From contig CAMBUD010000002.1 of the NCBI GenBank assembly GCA_945871035.1, forward strand, positions 40,529 through 104,528: DNA of 64,000 nucleotides, given 5' to 3'. Origin of the DNA: Planctomicrobium piriforme. Its GTDB lineage: Bacteria > Planctomycetota > Planctomycetia > Pirellulales > UBA1268. Shown in pieces: positions 45,776 to 55,747 of the stretch; the stretch's first letter is position 1; each line of letters begins with the position of its first letter. The position numbers were made by a program, and so were the translations under genes. The notes beneath the pieces are model-generated. The model had not been told where the DNA came from and ran no database searches. It worked only from the letters and a program-made list of their open reading frames with translations.

Positions 45776-47788
45776 ATGCTGTTTCCCTTTCCAGCCAACC
45801 ACTTTTTTAACCGTACGCCGCCGCTGCCGATGACGCGCGATGAGATGCTTGCGCGCGGCTGGAACAATGTCGACATCGTGCTCGTTACCGGCGATGCCTA
45901 CGTCGATCACCCGAGCTTTGCCAACGGCCTGATTGCCCGGTTACTGGAAGCGGCTGGCTTTCGGGTTGGGGTGTTGTCGCAACCCGATTGGAACAGTTGC
46001 CAGCCGTGGCTGGAGTTTGGCCGGCCGCAGCTTTTTTTTGGTATCTCGGCTGGCAATATGGACTCCATGATCAACCACTACACGGCCAACAAAAAGGTCC
46101 GTAACGACGACGCCTATTCTCCCGATGGCCAGATCGGACGGCGCCCCGATCGAGCCACGCTTGCCTACTGCCAGCGCTCTCGCGAAGCCTACAGTGGTGT
46201 GCCGGTTGTGGCGGGAGGCGTTGAGGCTAGCTTGCGCCGCATCGCCCATTATGATTATTGGAGCGACACCGTTCGCCGTTCAATCCTGATGGATTCAAAA
46301 GCTGATCTCGTTGTCTTTGGGATGGGTGAACGAACGGTACTCAACGTTGCGCGTGGTTTGGCTGATGGAAAATCGGTGAAGGATCTGCGCGATCTACGCG
46401 GCGTAGCCTACCGAATGGGTGCCAGCGAAGTGCCGCCAGCAGGTGCTGACACGCTCGAACTCCCCGACTACGAATCGGTCGTGCGCGACAAGCTTGCCTT
46501 CTGCGAGATGACGCGAATCTCCCACCTGGAAACGAATCCTCACAACGCACGGAAACTCGTGCAGCGTTATGGCCGCGAAGCAGTGGTCGTCAATCCACCT
46601 GCGCTGCCGCTGGAGCAGGCCGAAATGGATCAGGTCTACGGCCTGCCGTTCACGCGACTGCCGCACCAGTCGTACGGCACCGCGCGGATTCCGGCTTATG
46701 AAGTTGTGCAAAATAGCGTGCAAATCATGCGTGGCTGCTTCGGTGGTTGCACGTTCTGCTCGATCACCGCACACGAGGGCCGGATCATTCAGAGCCGGTC
46801 CCAGGAATCGATCATCACTGAAATTAAGCTGATGGCTGCGCAGCCAGGATTCAAGGGCACCGTCTCGGATATCGGCGGTCCGACAGCCAATATGTATCAA
46901 ATGCGATGCATGCGGCCCGAGGTTGAAGCCAAGTGCCGTCGGCTCTCCTGTGTGCATCCGACCGTCTGCAAACTGCTCGGAACCGATCACGGTCCACTGC
47001 GCAAAGTGATGCAGGAGGCGCGGAGCATTACAGGTGTGAAGCGAGTGCTTGTGGCCAGTGGCGTGCGTATGGATTTAGCGCGCCGTGACCCAGAATATCT
47101 GCGGGAACTTGCCGAACATCATGTGGGTGGGCACTTAAAGGTCGCTCCAGAACACACCGATCCAGGGGTGCTGGCACTCATGAAAAAGCCGGCAGCCGAT
47201 GACTACGTCGCATTTGATAAAGCCTTTAAGGAAGCCAGTCGCCGGGTCGGTAAAAAACAGTACACCGTCCCCTACTTCATCGCCAGTCACCCAGGGAGCG
47301 GCGTGGAAGAAATGATTGATCTGGCACTGTTCCTCCATCGCAACAGCTACAAACCGGATCAGGTGCAGGACTTTATTCCCAGTCCTTTCGACATTGCGGC
47401 CTGCATGTACTACACGGGCATTGACCCGATGACAAAAAAACCGGTCAAAATATCAAAGGGGCTCCGAGACCGCCGCATGCAGCGGGCACTGTTACAATTT
47501 TTCAAGCCAGAAAACTACTTTGAGGTCAGACGCGCCTTGGAGCAATCAGGCCGGCAGGATTTGATTGGCTCTGGCTGCAACTGTCTGATCCCCGAACAGC
47601 CGCCCCCAGAAGCCCGTGATAAAAAGCGCCGCGAAGCCACGCAGGCCTTCACCGAATCAACCTCAGGCGACCACATCCGCGGAGGTCCAGGCGAACAACC
47701 AGCAACCGCTGAAAATCGCCTCGGTAAGAAAAACAGAGCACAGCGGCACACCCGTCGTACGATTGGCTACCGTCCCAAGCGTTCGTAG
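45776..47788 (+). CDS. YgiQ-family radical SAM protein
   Basis: 670 residues. N-terminal domain with [20 protein letters not shown] and [20 protein letters not shown], then a radical SAM core with [11 protein letters not shown] (about 321), a CX3CX2C cluster binding the 4Fe-4S that cleaves [23 protein letters not shown] and [19 protein letters not shown] match the UPF0313/YgiQ family, whose reaction is unknown. The tail is basic. A long, low-complexity C-terminus ends in [20 protein letters not shown]. No ribosome site is seen before ATG 45776. Confidence 0.93.
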   Translation: MLFPFPANHFFNRTPPLPMTRDEMLARGWNNVDIVLVTGDAYVDHPSFANGLIARLLEAAGFRVGVLSQPDWNSCQPWLEFGRPQLFFGISAGNMDSMINHYTANKKVRNDDAYSPDGQIGRRPDRATLAYCQRSREAYSGVPVVAGGVEASLRRIAHYDYWSDTVRRSILMDSKADLVVFGMGERTVLNVARGLADGKSVKDLRDLRGVAYRMGASEVPPAGADTLELPDYESVVRDKLAFCEMTRISHLETNPHNARKLVQRYGREAVVVNPPALPLEQAEMDQVYGLPFTRLPHQSYGTARIPAYEVVQNSVQIMRGCFGGCTFCSITAHEGRIIQSRSQESIITEIKLMAAQPGFKGTVSDIGGPTANMYQMRCMRPEVEAKCRRLSCVHPTVCKLLGTDHGPLRKVMQEARSITGVKRVLVASGVRMDLARRDPEYLRELAEHHVGGHLKVAPEHTDPGVLALMKKPAADDYVAFDKAFKEASRRVGKKQYTVPYFIASHPGSGVEEMIDLALFLHRNSYKPDQVQDFIPSPFDIAACMYYTGIDPMTKKPVKISKGLRDRRMQRALLQFFKPENYFEVRRALEQSGRQDLIGSGCNCLIPEQPPPEARDKKRREATQAFTESTSGDHIRGGPGEQPATAENRLGKKNRAQRHTRRTIGYRPKRS

Positions 47789-47810
47789 CCATAGACCAAA
47801 ACGGTTCTGC

Positions 47811-47864
47811 AGAACAACGAGTCTCGCGAGAACAACGACCCTCGCGAGAACAACGACCCTCGCG
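47811..47864. repeat. 18-bp tandem repeat, 3 copies
   Basis: agaacaacgagtctcgcg followed by two copies of agaacaacgaccctcgcg. Starts 23 bp after the ygiQ stop and lies between it and the convergent GNAT gene. Confidence 0.92.
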
Positions 47865-47886
47865 GCCACCAATGGCCGAGAACCCC

Positions 47887-49032
47887 TTAGTGCCCGCTGG
47901 GGGGTGTCGGCGGGTCGTCCTGATAAATCCGGTATTTTTTGGTGACCAGTGCCCCACCCCGTTCCAGAGTGCGTTTGGATAGGTGGTTCGATTCTAGCAC
48001 CCAAGAAAATTCCACCTCCTCCATGCCCCACTCGTACAACTGCGGCAACAGTGCCCCCATCAGCACTAAGCCCACGCCCCACGCTTGGTATTCGGGGATC
48101 ACGTTTGTGCTAATGGCCCGCATCCGTTTGATACCCCGTTTATTCCAAAGCAGACGGGCAAACCCAAACGGAAACAACTTGCCGTTTATCATTTTGATGC
48201 GCGGATTGTAGTCGAGGAGGCAGAACACCGAGCCGATTGGCTTGCCGTCTACTTCGGCGATCAACGACAGTTCCGGCACAATTAAATGCTTGAGGCTCTG
48301 TGCCATGTGTTGCACCTCACCGGATTGCAGTGGTACGAAACCCCACGTACCACTCAGGCTTGCGTTATAGATGTCGAGAAACATCCGCACCTCTTCTTCG
48401 AATCGGCTGCGGTCAAGCGGTCGCACCGTGACCCCAAATCGCTCCTTAACTCCCGCTATCATCACGCCAAGTTTTGCATCGAGCGAGGTGAGCATCGACA
48501 TCTCGCCCCAGAAAGCATAGAGATCTTCTACTTTCCCAAATCCATTTTCCTCAACGAGTCGACTGTAAAAGGGTGGGTTGTGCGTCATCATAAAAAATGG
48601 AGCCGTATGAAATCCTTCGATGAGCAGACCGCACTCATAATTGAGCGAAGGGTTTGCAGGCCCGCGAATCGTCTGCATGCCCTGAGCATGCAGCCATTCC
48701 TTGGCGGCATCGAACAGTGCGCGTGCGGTCGCACTGTTATCCTCGCACTCAAAAAAACCGAAGAAGCCGCGTTGTTCGGCATAACGCTCGATATGAATGG
48801 CATTCACTATCGCTGTGATACGTCCTACGTCTTCGCCATTGCGAGTCGCTAGAAACGACCGGCAACGAGACTTTTCATAAAATGGATGCGGCCGGAAGCC
48901 GAGCAACTCCTCTTGAGACATGATCAGCGGTGGCATCCAACAGGGGTCATCGCGATAGAGTCGCCACGGCAATCGAATGAATCGCTTTTGCTGCGATCTG
49001 GTTTCAACGGGCTGAATGATGAGTTCACTCAC
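47887..49032 (-). CDS. GNAT-family N-acetyltransferase-like protein
   Basis: 381 residues with two GNAT-like halves. The second contains PELSLIAEVDGKPIGSVFCL and VIPEYQAWGVGLVLMGALLP, resembling the acetyl-CoA binding Q/RxxGxG/A segment (EYQAWGVGLV). The N-terminal half contains FLATRNGEDVGRITAIVN. Large two-domain GNATs of this kind occur in planctomycetes; the substrate is unknown. The GTG start at 49032 is backed by AGGAG. Its end lies just beyond the 18-bp repeat array. Confidence 0.85.
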   Translation of the reverse strand: MSELIIQPVETRSQQKRFIRLPWRLYRDDPCWMPPLIMSQEELLGFRPHPFYEKSRCRSFLATRNGEDVGRITAIVNAIHIERYAEQRGFFGFFECEDNSATARALFDAAKEWLHAQGMQTIRGPANPSLNYECGLLIEGFHTAPFFMMTHNPPFYSRLVEENGFGKVEDLYAFWGEMSMLTSLDAKLGVMIAGVKERFGVTVRPLDRSRFEEEVRMFLDIYNASLSGTWGFVPLQSGEVQHMAQSLKHLIVPELSLIAEVDGKPIGSVFCLLDYNPRIKMINGKLFPFGFARLLWNKRGIKRMRAISTNVIPEYQAWGVGLVLMGALLPQLYEWGMEEVEFSWVLESNHLSKRTLERGGALVTKKYRIYQDDPPTPPSGH

Positions 49033-49341
49033 AGGCTGCTCCTACTGGCACAATCGCTTTTTGACACAATGGGCACGCCGTCCTTGTAGTGGCTAGGGTG
49101 CCATGAAAAATGGCTGCTGAGGTGGGGGGCGTGCTTCCTATATCCGGTCGCAAACCCTTTCGCAGTCAGAGTTTTCTTCCATTTTGGCTCCATCTTGTGC
49201 CCGGCGGTCTGGTTCGTCAACGGGAAGAAAAATTGGTTCGAGACAAAAGTTGTCTCCCGTTTTTTCCGATGTAAGATTGGAGGCGGTTTAAGAAGGATCG
49301 ATAAACCACGCTTGCACAAGCAAATTTTGAGCGATCCACTC

Positions 49342-50415
49342 ATGTTTCTATCAGTTTCACCGTCGGTTGATTCGGCAGCAGTCGCTGAAGAATTTGGGGC
49401 AGTTGACTGCCTGGTAACGGGTGCGACAGGCCTGCTCGGCAATAACGTAGCCCGCCTCCTTCTCAATCGCGGTTACAGCGTGAGGGCGCTTGTTCGCCCG
49501 CACAGCAGGCTTGGAAATCGTGCACTCGAAGGGCTCGACCTCCAATTAGTTCCGGCCGTTCTCGCTGACGAACGTTCGATCCAGCAAGCGGTTAATGGAG
49601 CGGCGTGCGTCGTTCACTCAGCAGCGATTGTTCAATTGGGCCGTCGGCATCTAGCAGAGATGCGACGCGTGAATGTCGATGGCACCCGATTGGTTGCGCA
49701 AGCTGCTCGCCGCGCAGGCGCACGCTTGATCCACGTTTCAAGCGTGGATGCCATCGGCCTGCGTCCAGATGGTGCACCAGCGGACGAAGAGACTGCTGTC
49801 GGTGGCTTGCTGGAATGCCCCTACGTGATAACCAAACGCGAGGCAGAAGCTGCTGTGCTTGAGGAAGTCTCGCGGGGTCTTGATGCGGTGATCGTGAACC
49901 CTGTTTATATGCTTGGCCCATGGGATTGGAAACCGTCGAGCGGACGCATGCTGCTGGAGGTCGGATCTGGTTGGGGTACGTTTGCGCCGCCGGGTTCCAA
50001 CGACTTTGTTGACGTGCGTGACGTGGCGAATGGTATCCTGACAGCCATGCAGCGCGGACAGACTGGGCGGCGATATATTTTAGGCGGTCATGCGCTCTCC
50101 TATCTGGAAGCTTGGAAAATGTTTGCTCGAGTCGCCGGGAGAATGCAACCTCTCGGCAACGCTTTGCCGGCTTTCGTGCAGGCGGCTGGCTGGCTTGGCG
50201 ATGTGGCGAGCTTGTTTCGCATGGAGGAATTCTCTATCAATTCAATGGCCGCGGGCATGTCACTGCTCTCGCATAATTTTGACTGCACGCGGGCTCAGTC
50301 TGAACTGGGGTATACCTACCGTGCTTTGGAAACCACGGTATACGATGCGTGGCATTGGTTTCTCGACCACGGTTATGCCCGTCCGATGCGCACTCGCCCT
50401 TTGCTAGCGCGCTAA
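49342..50415 (+). CDS. NAD-dependent epimerase/dehydratase (extended SDR, HpnA-like)
   Basis: 357 residues. The glycine motif is CLVTGATGLLGNNVARLLL; catalytic Ser in VSSVDAIG and YxxxK in CPYVITKREAEAA. IVNPVYMLGPWDWKPSSGR and NDFVDVRDVANGILTAMQRG are typical of hopanoid-associated sugar epimerase (HpnA) type proteins. Family members act on nucleotide sugars or steroid-like alcohols. The ATG at 49342 leaves a 30-residue leader before the GxxGxxG, normal for extended SDRs; the frame is open to 49195. It precedes the response regulator gene by 47 bp. Confidence 0.87.
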   Translation: MFLSVSPSVDSAAVAEEFGAVDCLVTGATGLLGNNVARLLLNRGYSVRALVRPHSRLGNRALEGLDLQLVPAVLADERSIQQAVNGAACVVHSAAIVQLGRRHLAEMRRVNVDGTRLVAQAARRAGARLIHVSSVDAIGLRPDGAPADEETAVGGLLECPYVITKREAEAAVLEEVSRGLDAVIVNPVYMLGPWDWKPSSGRMLLEVGSGWGTFAPPGSNDFVDVRDVANGILTAMQRGQTGRRYILGGHALSYLEAWKMFARVAGRMQPLGNALPAFVQAAGWLGDVASLFRMEEFSINSMAAGMSLLSHNFDCTRAQSELGYTYRALETTVYDAWHWFLDHGYARPMRTRPLLAR

Positions 50416-50462
50416 ATCCTGCCGGCCTTCCTCACCATCATGGTTCTTGAGCGTGCCGTCTT

Positions 50463-51200
50463 ATGCCGCACATTCTGGTTGTTGACGACGAAGAACATTT
50501 GGCATTCGGCATTAAATTTAATCTTGAGGCCGAGGACTTTCAGGTGACAACCGTTGCCGATGGTCAAGCTGCGCTCAATTGTCTTGCCACTGCCGATTCG
50601 CTCATTGATTTGATCGTGCTGGACTTAATGCTCCCCGGCATGAGCGGCTATGCGGTCTGCGAAGCAATCCGCTCCCGAGGAAACAATGTGCCCATCGTGA
50701 TGCTCACGGCCCGCACGCTGGTTGAAGACAGAATTCGCGGTTTTGATGCGGGTACGGATGTTTATCTGCAAAAGCCGTTTGAACTCGACGAATTGATCTC
50801 GATCGTGCGCAACCTGTTGGGGCGTCGCAAGCGGGGTACCGGTGCCGACAGTATGGGAACACCGACGACAACGACCTCGAATATCTACCACTTCGGCTGT
50901 GCAGAAGTGAACTTCGATACCTGGGAGGCCCGTTCGCAGAATAAGCCTGTCCGACTGACAAACCTCGAGATGAAACTGCTACGCTATCTGGTCGAGCACG
51001 AGGGGAAAGTTGTTTCGCGCAACGAATTGCTGGAACGCGTCTGGGGCATGGCACGCCCACCCGCCACGCGCACGATCGACACATTCATGCTCAATCTGCG
51101 CAAGTATTTTGAGAAAGATCCCTCCTGCCCGATTCACTTTCTTTCTGTGCGCGGCATGGGGTATCGCTTTGTGTCTGGCCCCGTACAGCCCTCGGCTTGA
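50463..51200 (+). CDS. Response regulator, OmpR/PhoB type
   Basis: 245 residues. The receiver domain 1-120 has the acidic pair VVDDEEHLAFG, the phospho-acceptor Asp in LIVLDLMLPGMSGY, Thr in VMLTARTLVEDRI and Lys in VYLQKPFELDELI. A winged-helix Trans_reg_C domain follows from about 140 (LTNLEMKLLRYLVEHEGKVV, RTIDTFMLNLRKYFE). Activates or represses genes when phosphorylated. No kinase is adjacent on this strand; a histidine kinase gene lies 2.7 kb downstream on the other strand. Confidence 0.95.
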   Translation: MPHILVVDDEEHLAFGIKFNLEAEDFQVTTVADGQAALNCLATADSLIDLIVLDLMLPGMSGYAVCEAIRSRGNNVPIVMLTARTLVEDRIRGFDAGTDVYLQKPFELDELISIVRNLLGRRKRGTGADSMGTPTTTTSNIYHFGCAEVNFDTWEARSQNKPVRLTNLEMKLLRYLVEHEGKVVSRNELLERVWGMARPPATRTIDTFMLNLRKYFEKDPSCPIHFLSVRGMGYRFVSGPVQPSA

Positions 51201-51239
51201 AATCGAGCCCCGTTGCCTGGGCCTCGAACCGGCAGACAG

Positions 51240-52022
51240 TTACCGACCCAATAGTGCAGCAGCAGCAGCGCCGGGGTCGGGGCTTTTGAGGAGTGCTTCA
51301 CCGACCAACATTGCGTCAATGCCCGCTGCTTCAAGGCGCATGACATCCGCTCGTGAACGAATGCCACTTTCAGCAACCAGTACACAAGACTTTGGCACAT
51401 ACTCTCGCAGGCAGAGCACATGTTCCAGATTGGTTGTCATTGTCTGTAAATTGCGATTATTGATGCCAATGAGCGTTGCTCCAAGGTCGAGCACGCGTGG
51501 AAGATTCTCTGCAGAGTGCAACTCCACCAGCGGTGTCATGCCAAGGTCGAGTATGTCTCGATACAAGCTGCGTAGCAGGCAGTCGTTGAGACACTCAGCA
51601 ATCAGCAACACTGCGTCGGCTCCGTGCACGCGGGCTTCGACAACTTGGTAGCGGTCCACCACAAATTCTTTTCGGAGCACCGGCAACGCCACGGCCGCAC
51701 GAGCGGCACGGAGATCGTCGAGATCGCCGCCAAAGTCTGCTTGATCGGTGAGCACAGACAGTGCCGCCGCACCGGCCATCGCATAGCCGCGCACAACCTC
51801 TGCAATCGAAGCACCGGGGCAAATTTCTCCGGCCGATGGACTTTTTCGTTTAAACTCCGCAATCAGCCGAGTAGGCCCCGATCCGGAGAGAGCGGAAAAG
51901 AAATCTCGGACCGGAGAGGCGTTGGCTAGTTGCCGTTCCAGCGTTTCGAGGGGCACTCTCTGCCGTGCGCGCACAATCTCTTGCTGTTTTCTGAAGACGA
52001 TTTGATCGAGTATGGTCGACAT
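51240..52022 (-). CDS. trpC: Indole-3-glycerol-phosphate synthase
   Basis: 260 residues, normal length of the TIM-barrel enzyme closing the indole ring in tryptophan synthesis. Catalytic residues are in RLIAEFKRKSPSAGEICPG (Lys, Glu), then ALSVLTDQADFGGDLDDLRA and VLRKEFVVDRYQVVEARVHG. Later IGINNRNLQTM and CVLVAESGIRSRADVMRLEA bind phosphate. It is downstream of purH on the same strand (about 120 bp), and converges on the OmpR-type regulator with a 39-bp gap. Confidence 0.96.
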   Translation of the reverse strand: MSTILDQIVFRKQQEIVRARQRVPLETLERQLANASPVRDFFSALSGSGPTRLIAEFKRKSPSAGEICPGASIAEVVRGYAMAGAAALSVLTDQADFGGDLDDLRAARAAVALPVLRKEFVVDRYQVVEARVHGADAVLLIAECLNDCLLRSLYRDILDLGMTPLVELHSAENLPRVLDLGATLIGINNRNLQTMTTNLEHVLCLREYVPKSCVLVAESGIRSRADVMRLEAAGIDAMLVGEALLKSPDPGAAAAALLGR

Positions 52023-52141
52023 GCCGGTCTCGTTCTCAAGCAGTCTCTGGAGTCACTGCAGGCACACGTGGAGCGTTGCACGAATAACTTCTGCCAGCCA
52101 AATAAAGTTTTCTGTCAAACATCCCCACGCTTAATCGATTT

Positions 52142-53827
52142 CTAGTGCCGAAAGTGTCGCCGCGATGTGAACACCATCGGAATGCCGGCTGCATCCGCGG
52201 CAGCGATCACTTCAGCGTCTCGCTTCGAGCCCCCTGGCTGGACAATCGCAGCGATACCCGCCCGCGCAATCAGTTCAATCGAGTCGGGAAATGGAAAAAA
52301 CGCATCTGAGGCCAGAACGGCTCCGCGGGCCCTCGAACCGGCCTTCTCCAGTGCAATCCGGACAGCATCGACGCGACTTGTCTGGCCGATGCCGGCACCG
52401 ATAAGGCTGCTGTTGTGACAAACGGCAATGGCGTTGCTCGTCAGGCGACGCACCACTGTGAACGCAAATCGCAGGGCCGGAGCGATGCATTCCGGCACTG
52501 CTAGGCGAGTGACGACTTTCCAGGCAGCGGGATCGTCGGGGCGATCGTCGGGACACTGCGCTAAAATAGCACCGGCGATGCTGCGTAATTCCATGCCGTC
52601 GGTTGCGGCCCAAGGATCACCGGCCGGCACCTCCACCAATCGTACGCTGGCCTTCCATGTGGGTCGCGTGGTCAGTAATGCAACTGCTTCCTTCTCGAAA
52701 GCTGGTGCCGCGATGACCTCCACGAATAGACCGGGCTCCAGCAATTTCTCCGCACACGTGCGATCGAAGAGGCGATTAACGGCCACGATCGAACCAAACG
52801 CACTGGCAGGGTCGGCCGCCATGGCTGTGGCCAAAGCCTCGGCAATGGTTGGTGCGCTGGTTGCGCCACAGGGATTGGTGTGCTTGACAACAACCGCTGT
52901 GGGCTCTTCGATCAAGCCAGCCAACCGCGTCGCCGCATCCAGATCGAGTAAATTGTTGTACGACAGCTCCTTGCCGCAGATCTGCTTCAGACCCGCTAGA
53001 CCTAGATGCGTGCCTACGGGAGCAAAGATTGCTGCCAACTGATGCGGGTTTTCACCGTAACGCAGTGTTAATCGCTGCTCGCATTCGAGCGTCAATCGCA
53101 TCGGCAGCGGCGATTGTCCGGCGACCGCTGTGCCGTTGTCGGGAGTGCCGCGATTCCCCTGTGCAGACAAGACCCCCGTGGCAACCGATCCAACGTGCCT
53201 ACTCATCCAACGCGCGATCGCTGCGTCGTAGCGGGCCGTGCGCTCAAACGCCTGCGCGGCAAAGAGGGTTCGTTCGGCAAGTGACGTGCCGCCACGCTGA
53301 ATGGCCGCAATAAAATCGGTGTACTGTGTAGGATCTGTGACGACGGCCGTGAAGGCATGATTTTTTGCAGCCGCACGCACCAAACTCGGCCCCCCAATAT
53401 CGATGAGCTCAATCGCCTGCTCCGGAAGGCAATCCGGATTTGCTGCAACGCTCTCGAAGGGATAAAGGTTGACAATGACGGCGTCGAAACGCTCGATGCC
53501 GTGGGCCGTGAGCAGATCGGAGTCATCGGGCCGGTCGCTACGAGCCAAAATACCAGCAAAAATATTCGGGTGGAGTGTCTTCACTCGACCGTCCAGAATC
53601 TCGGGGAAGCCTGTGACTTTTGCGACATCTTCAACGGTGACTCCTCGGCTTTGCAGCGCCACGCTCGTGCCTCCGGTGCTGACAACTCGCACGCCTGCCG
53701 CCTGCAAAACAGGCGCGAGCCGTTCAAGCCCTGTCTTATCAAATACGCTGATGAGCACACGGCGAATCGGCACCGTGTCTATTGCGGGGCCAGCAGCGCC
53801 GGCGGGGAGTGCATGTGTCGTATTCAT
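52142..53827 (-). CDS. purH: Bifunctional AICAR transformylase / IMP cyclohydrolase
   Basis: 561 residues. The N-terminal MGS/cyclohydrolase domain has VLISVFDKTGLERLAPVL and VVSTGGTSVALQSRGVTV. The AICAR transformylase has LRYGENPHQLAAIFAP and TAVVVKHTNPCGATSA, whose Lys-His pair is catalytic. Catalyses the last two steps to IMP with 10-formyl-THF. Length is slightly above the usual about 520. It is the middle gene of a minus-strand trio: histidine kinase (72 bp upstream), purH, trpC. Confidence 0.95.
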   Translation of the reverse strand: MNTTHALPAGAAGPAIDTVPIRRVLISVFDKTGLERLAPVLQAAGVRVVSTGGTSVALQSRGVTVEDVAKVTGFPEILDGRVKTLHPNIFAGILARSDRPDDSDLLTAHGIERFDAVIVNLYPFESVAANPDCLPEQAIELIDIGGPSLVRAAAKNHAFTAVVTDPTQYTDFIAAIQRGGTSLAERTLFAAQAFERTARYDAAIARWMSRHVGSVATGVLSAQGNRGTPDNGTAVAGQSPLPMRLTLECEQRLTLRYGENPHQLAAIFAPVGTHLGLAGLKQICGKELSYNNLLDLDAATRLAGLIEEPTAVVVKHTNPCGATSAPTIAEALATAMAADPASAFGSIVAVNRLFDRTCAEKLLEPGLFVEVIAAPAFEKEAVALLTTRPTWKASVRLVEVPAGDPWAATDGMELRSIAGAILAQCPDDRPDDPAAWKVVTRLAVPECIAPALRFAFTVVRRLTSNAIAVCHNSSLIGAGIGQTSRVDAVRIALEKAGSRARGAVLASDAFFPFPDSIELIARAGIAAIVQPGGSKRDAEVIAAADAAGIPMVFTSRRHFRH

Positions 53828-53899
53828 GGAACCGATTAGAGCAACGCTCGCCCGGGCTCAAAAGAGCTCTGCTGCAGACGTGGGCTGCGCGGCTTTTCC

Positions 53900-54823
53900 T
53901 CAAGCGGTTACGGGGAGTTCAACCTCCAAGACGGTGCCTGATAGGGGCAGGCGTTCTTTGACTGTTACTTTACCGCGCAACTGCCCAACGATCGACTTCA
54001 CCAGAAATAATCCCAGCCCTGTGCCTGCGGTGGAACGCTCGAGTTCGCTGCCTAAACGCACAAAGCGACGAAACACCTGCTTGCGTTGGGCGAGCGGAAT
54101 GCCGAGGCCGTTGTCGGCGACTCGTACGGCCACCCGACCGCGCGGTAGCACAACCATCGTCACTTCCACTTGCGGATTGGGAAGCGAGTATTTTACCGCA
54201 TTATCGAGGAGGTTACGAAATACAATCTCGAGATCAGCCCGACGGCCAGATGCTTTCAACGCCGCCTCAGCCGGTGCGAATTCGAGTCGGATGCATTCGC
54301 GAGAAATGCCATACCGCTGCACGACTGCTTCGCGCGCGTGTTGCAGCACCGGTTCTAAGAGAGTGCCTTCGTCTCCCGGCTGCACCCGACGCTGCAGCGT
54401 CTTGGCGGCATCGAGGAGATGATCGATGAGCATGTCCAATCGCTCCACGTCCTCGAGCATAAAACGATGAAAATCGGCCTGCTGCTCGGGTGGAACCGGG
54501 CGGCGGGCCAACGTCTGCAGGGAAAGCTTGAGTGCCGCAAGTGGGCTTTTAAGTTCATGGGTAACACTGTCAATAAAATTGCTCTGCCGCTGCGACAATG
54601 CAATCGCTTTGATTGTGAGGAATAGATAGAGGATCACACCCACCAACACCAGCAGCAGCAACGCCACTCCCACCCCCAGAGTCGCCCAGTAAAAAGCAGC
54701 ATTCTTCGAGCCGATTGCGGCGGCAATGCTGACGAGCACCCAGCCCACTCCGAGCGCGAGGATCAGGCCTATCAGCACAACGCCCAGCGTGATCGGCCAA
54801 CCGATCGAACGGCGCGGTTCCAT
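53900..54823 (-). CDS. Membrane sensor histidine kinase
   Basis: 307 residues with two TM segments at about 5-35 and 45-75 (ITLGVVLIGLILALGVGWVL, WATLGVGVALLLLVLVGVI) and a very short periplasmic loop. The H box is FIDSVTHELKSPLAALKLSL (His near 90). The ATPase has LLDNAVKYSLPNP (N box), VRVADNGLGIPLAQRK (G1) and GTGLGLFLVKSIVGQL (G2). There is no HAMP or PAS. I chose ATG 54823; a TTG at 54874 adds 17 residues. The partner may be the OmpR-type regulator 2.7 kb away, with purH and trpC between. Confidence 0.88.
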   Translation of the reverse strand: MEPRRSIGWPITLGVVLIGLILALGVGWVLVSIAAAIGSKNAAFYWATLGVGVALLLLVLVGVILYLFLTIKAIALSQRQSNFIDSVTHELKSPLAALKLSLQTLARRPVPPEQQADFHRFMLEDVERLDMLIDHLLDAAKTLQRRVQPGDEGTLLEPVLQHAREAVVQRYGISRECIRLEFAPAEAALKASGRRADLEIVFRNLLDNAVKYSLPNPQVEVTMVVLPRGRVAVRVADNGLGIPLAQRKQVFRRFVRLGSELERSTAGTGLGLFLVKSIVGQLRGKVTVKERLPLSGTVLEVELPVTA

Positions 54824-54993
54824 GGGATTGCTCGCGGGGTTAGAAAATGCACGGGTCAACGAGCCGGCTTCCAAGCGGCGTGTTAGTGTAGTGCTTCAGA
54901 ATAAACTTCTGTATCGGGCTACGGTATTGCAGGAATCAGTCCCTAAAATAAGGCGACGGCACACAGCCGCGACGATCCTTCCTCAAATTTTTC

Positions 54994-55656
54994 ATGAAGC
55001 AACCGATTCAAAAATTGAACGCTTTGCCCGCTCATCACAGACCTTCAATGCCCGTGCTGCCTGCCGACTGCTTGGCTGTGCCTGGTGTGGCTGTCCGCCT
55101 CCCCATCTCGCTTGTGACGGGGGCGATCGCTGTCAAATTTGAGTGGCACGGCGACCGCTGGGGGCATGGGGTGTGCGTGCGCGAAAACGCCGACTGGCGG
55201 AGAGTGTATCAGTCGGTAGAGGGGCCGTGGCCTGCCGAGGGCGATCCCAACTGGCCGGCATCTGCGGCACTTGTGGAAGTGGTGCGAATGAGCTCTGAAG
55301 ATCCTGCCGCCGCGATTGTCGCAGTGGGGTTGGCAGGCCACTCCCATTTTTCGGCGAGCATCATTGCCGATCCAAACCAACCGCAAGCCGTGCTCTTCGA
55401 ACTAGCCTGTCGTACGCACCAGCAGGCACACTGGCTGGGATCGACCTACGAAGTATCTCCAACACCATCCACCGCGCAACCACAACTCATGATCGAGCCC
55501 GTCTCTGGGTGCATACTTGAGACGATCGATCGGGGTCGTCTCTGGCGGTTTTCTGCCGGTCGTCACGGTGGCGGGGCCTCGGCTGCTCAGGCCGGTAATG
55601 GCTTCCGCAGCCCCCTCACCACGGTTCGCTGGAGCTATCGAATCGCTCCGGCATGA
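54994..55656 (+). CDS. Hypothetical protein, planctomycete-type
   Basis: 220 residues with no signal peptide or TM segment. Segments include GAIAVKFEWHGDRWGHGVCV, WRRVYQSVEGPWPAEGDPN and PAAAIVAVGLAGHSHFSASI. Late PLTTVRWSYRIAPA. It has Trp-rich stretches and looks globular. I do not recognise the family. ATG 54994 is taken; another at 55048 is possible, and neither has a clear ribosome site. Confidence 0.65.
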   Translation: MKQPIQKLNALPAHHRPSMPVLPADCLAVPGVAVRLPISLVTGAIAVKFEWHGDRWGHGVCVRENADWRRVYQSVEGPWPAEGDPNWPASAALVEVVRMSSEDPAAAIVAVGLAGHSHFSASIIADPNQPQAVLFELACRTHQQAHWLGSTYEVSPTPSTAQPQLMIEPVSGCILETIDRGRLWRFSAGRHGGGASAAQAGNGFRSPLTTVRWSYRIAPA

Positions 55657-55747
55657 ATGCATCTTGCGAATGAGAACCCAATCGATCAAATTTGGGCGTT
55701 GAGAAACCCCTCTTCTTTTAACAGTCATCCTTCTCAGGAACCGACCT

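Noticed and set aside
54823..54874. Longer kinase start at TTG 54874
   Set aside because: It adds 17 residues without a ribosome site; ATG 54823 already starts just before the first TM segment.
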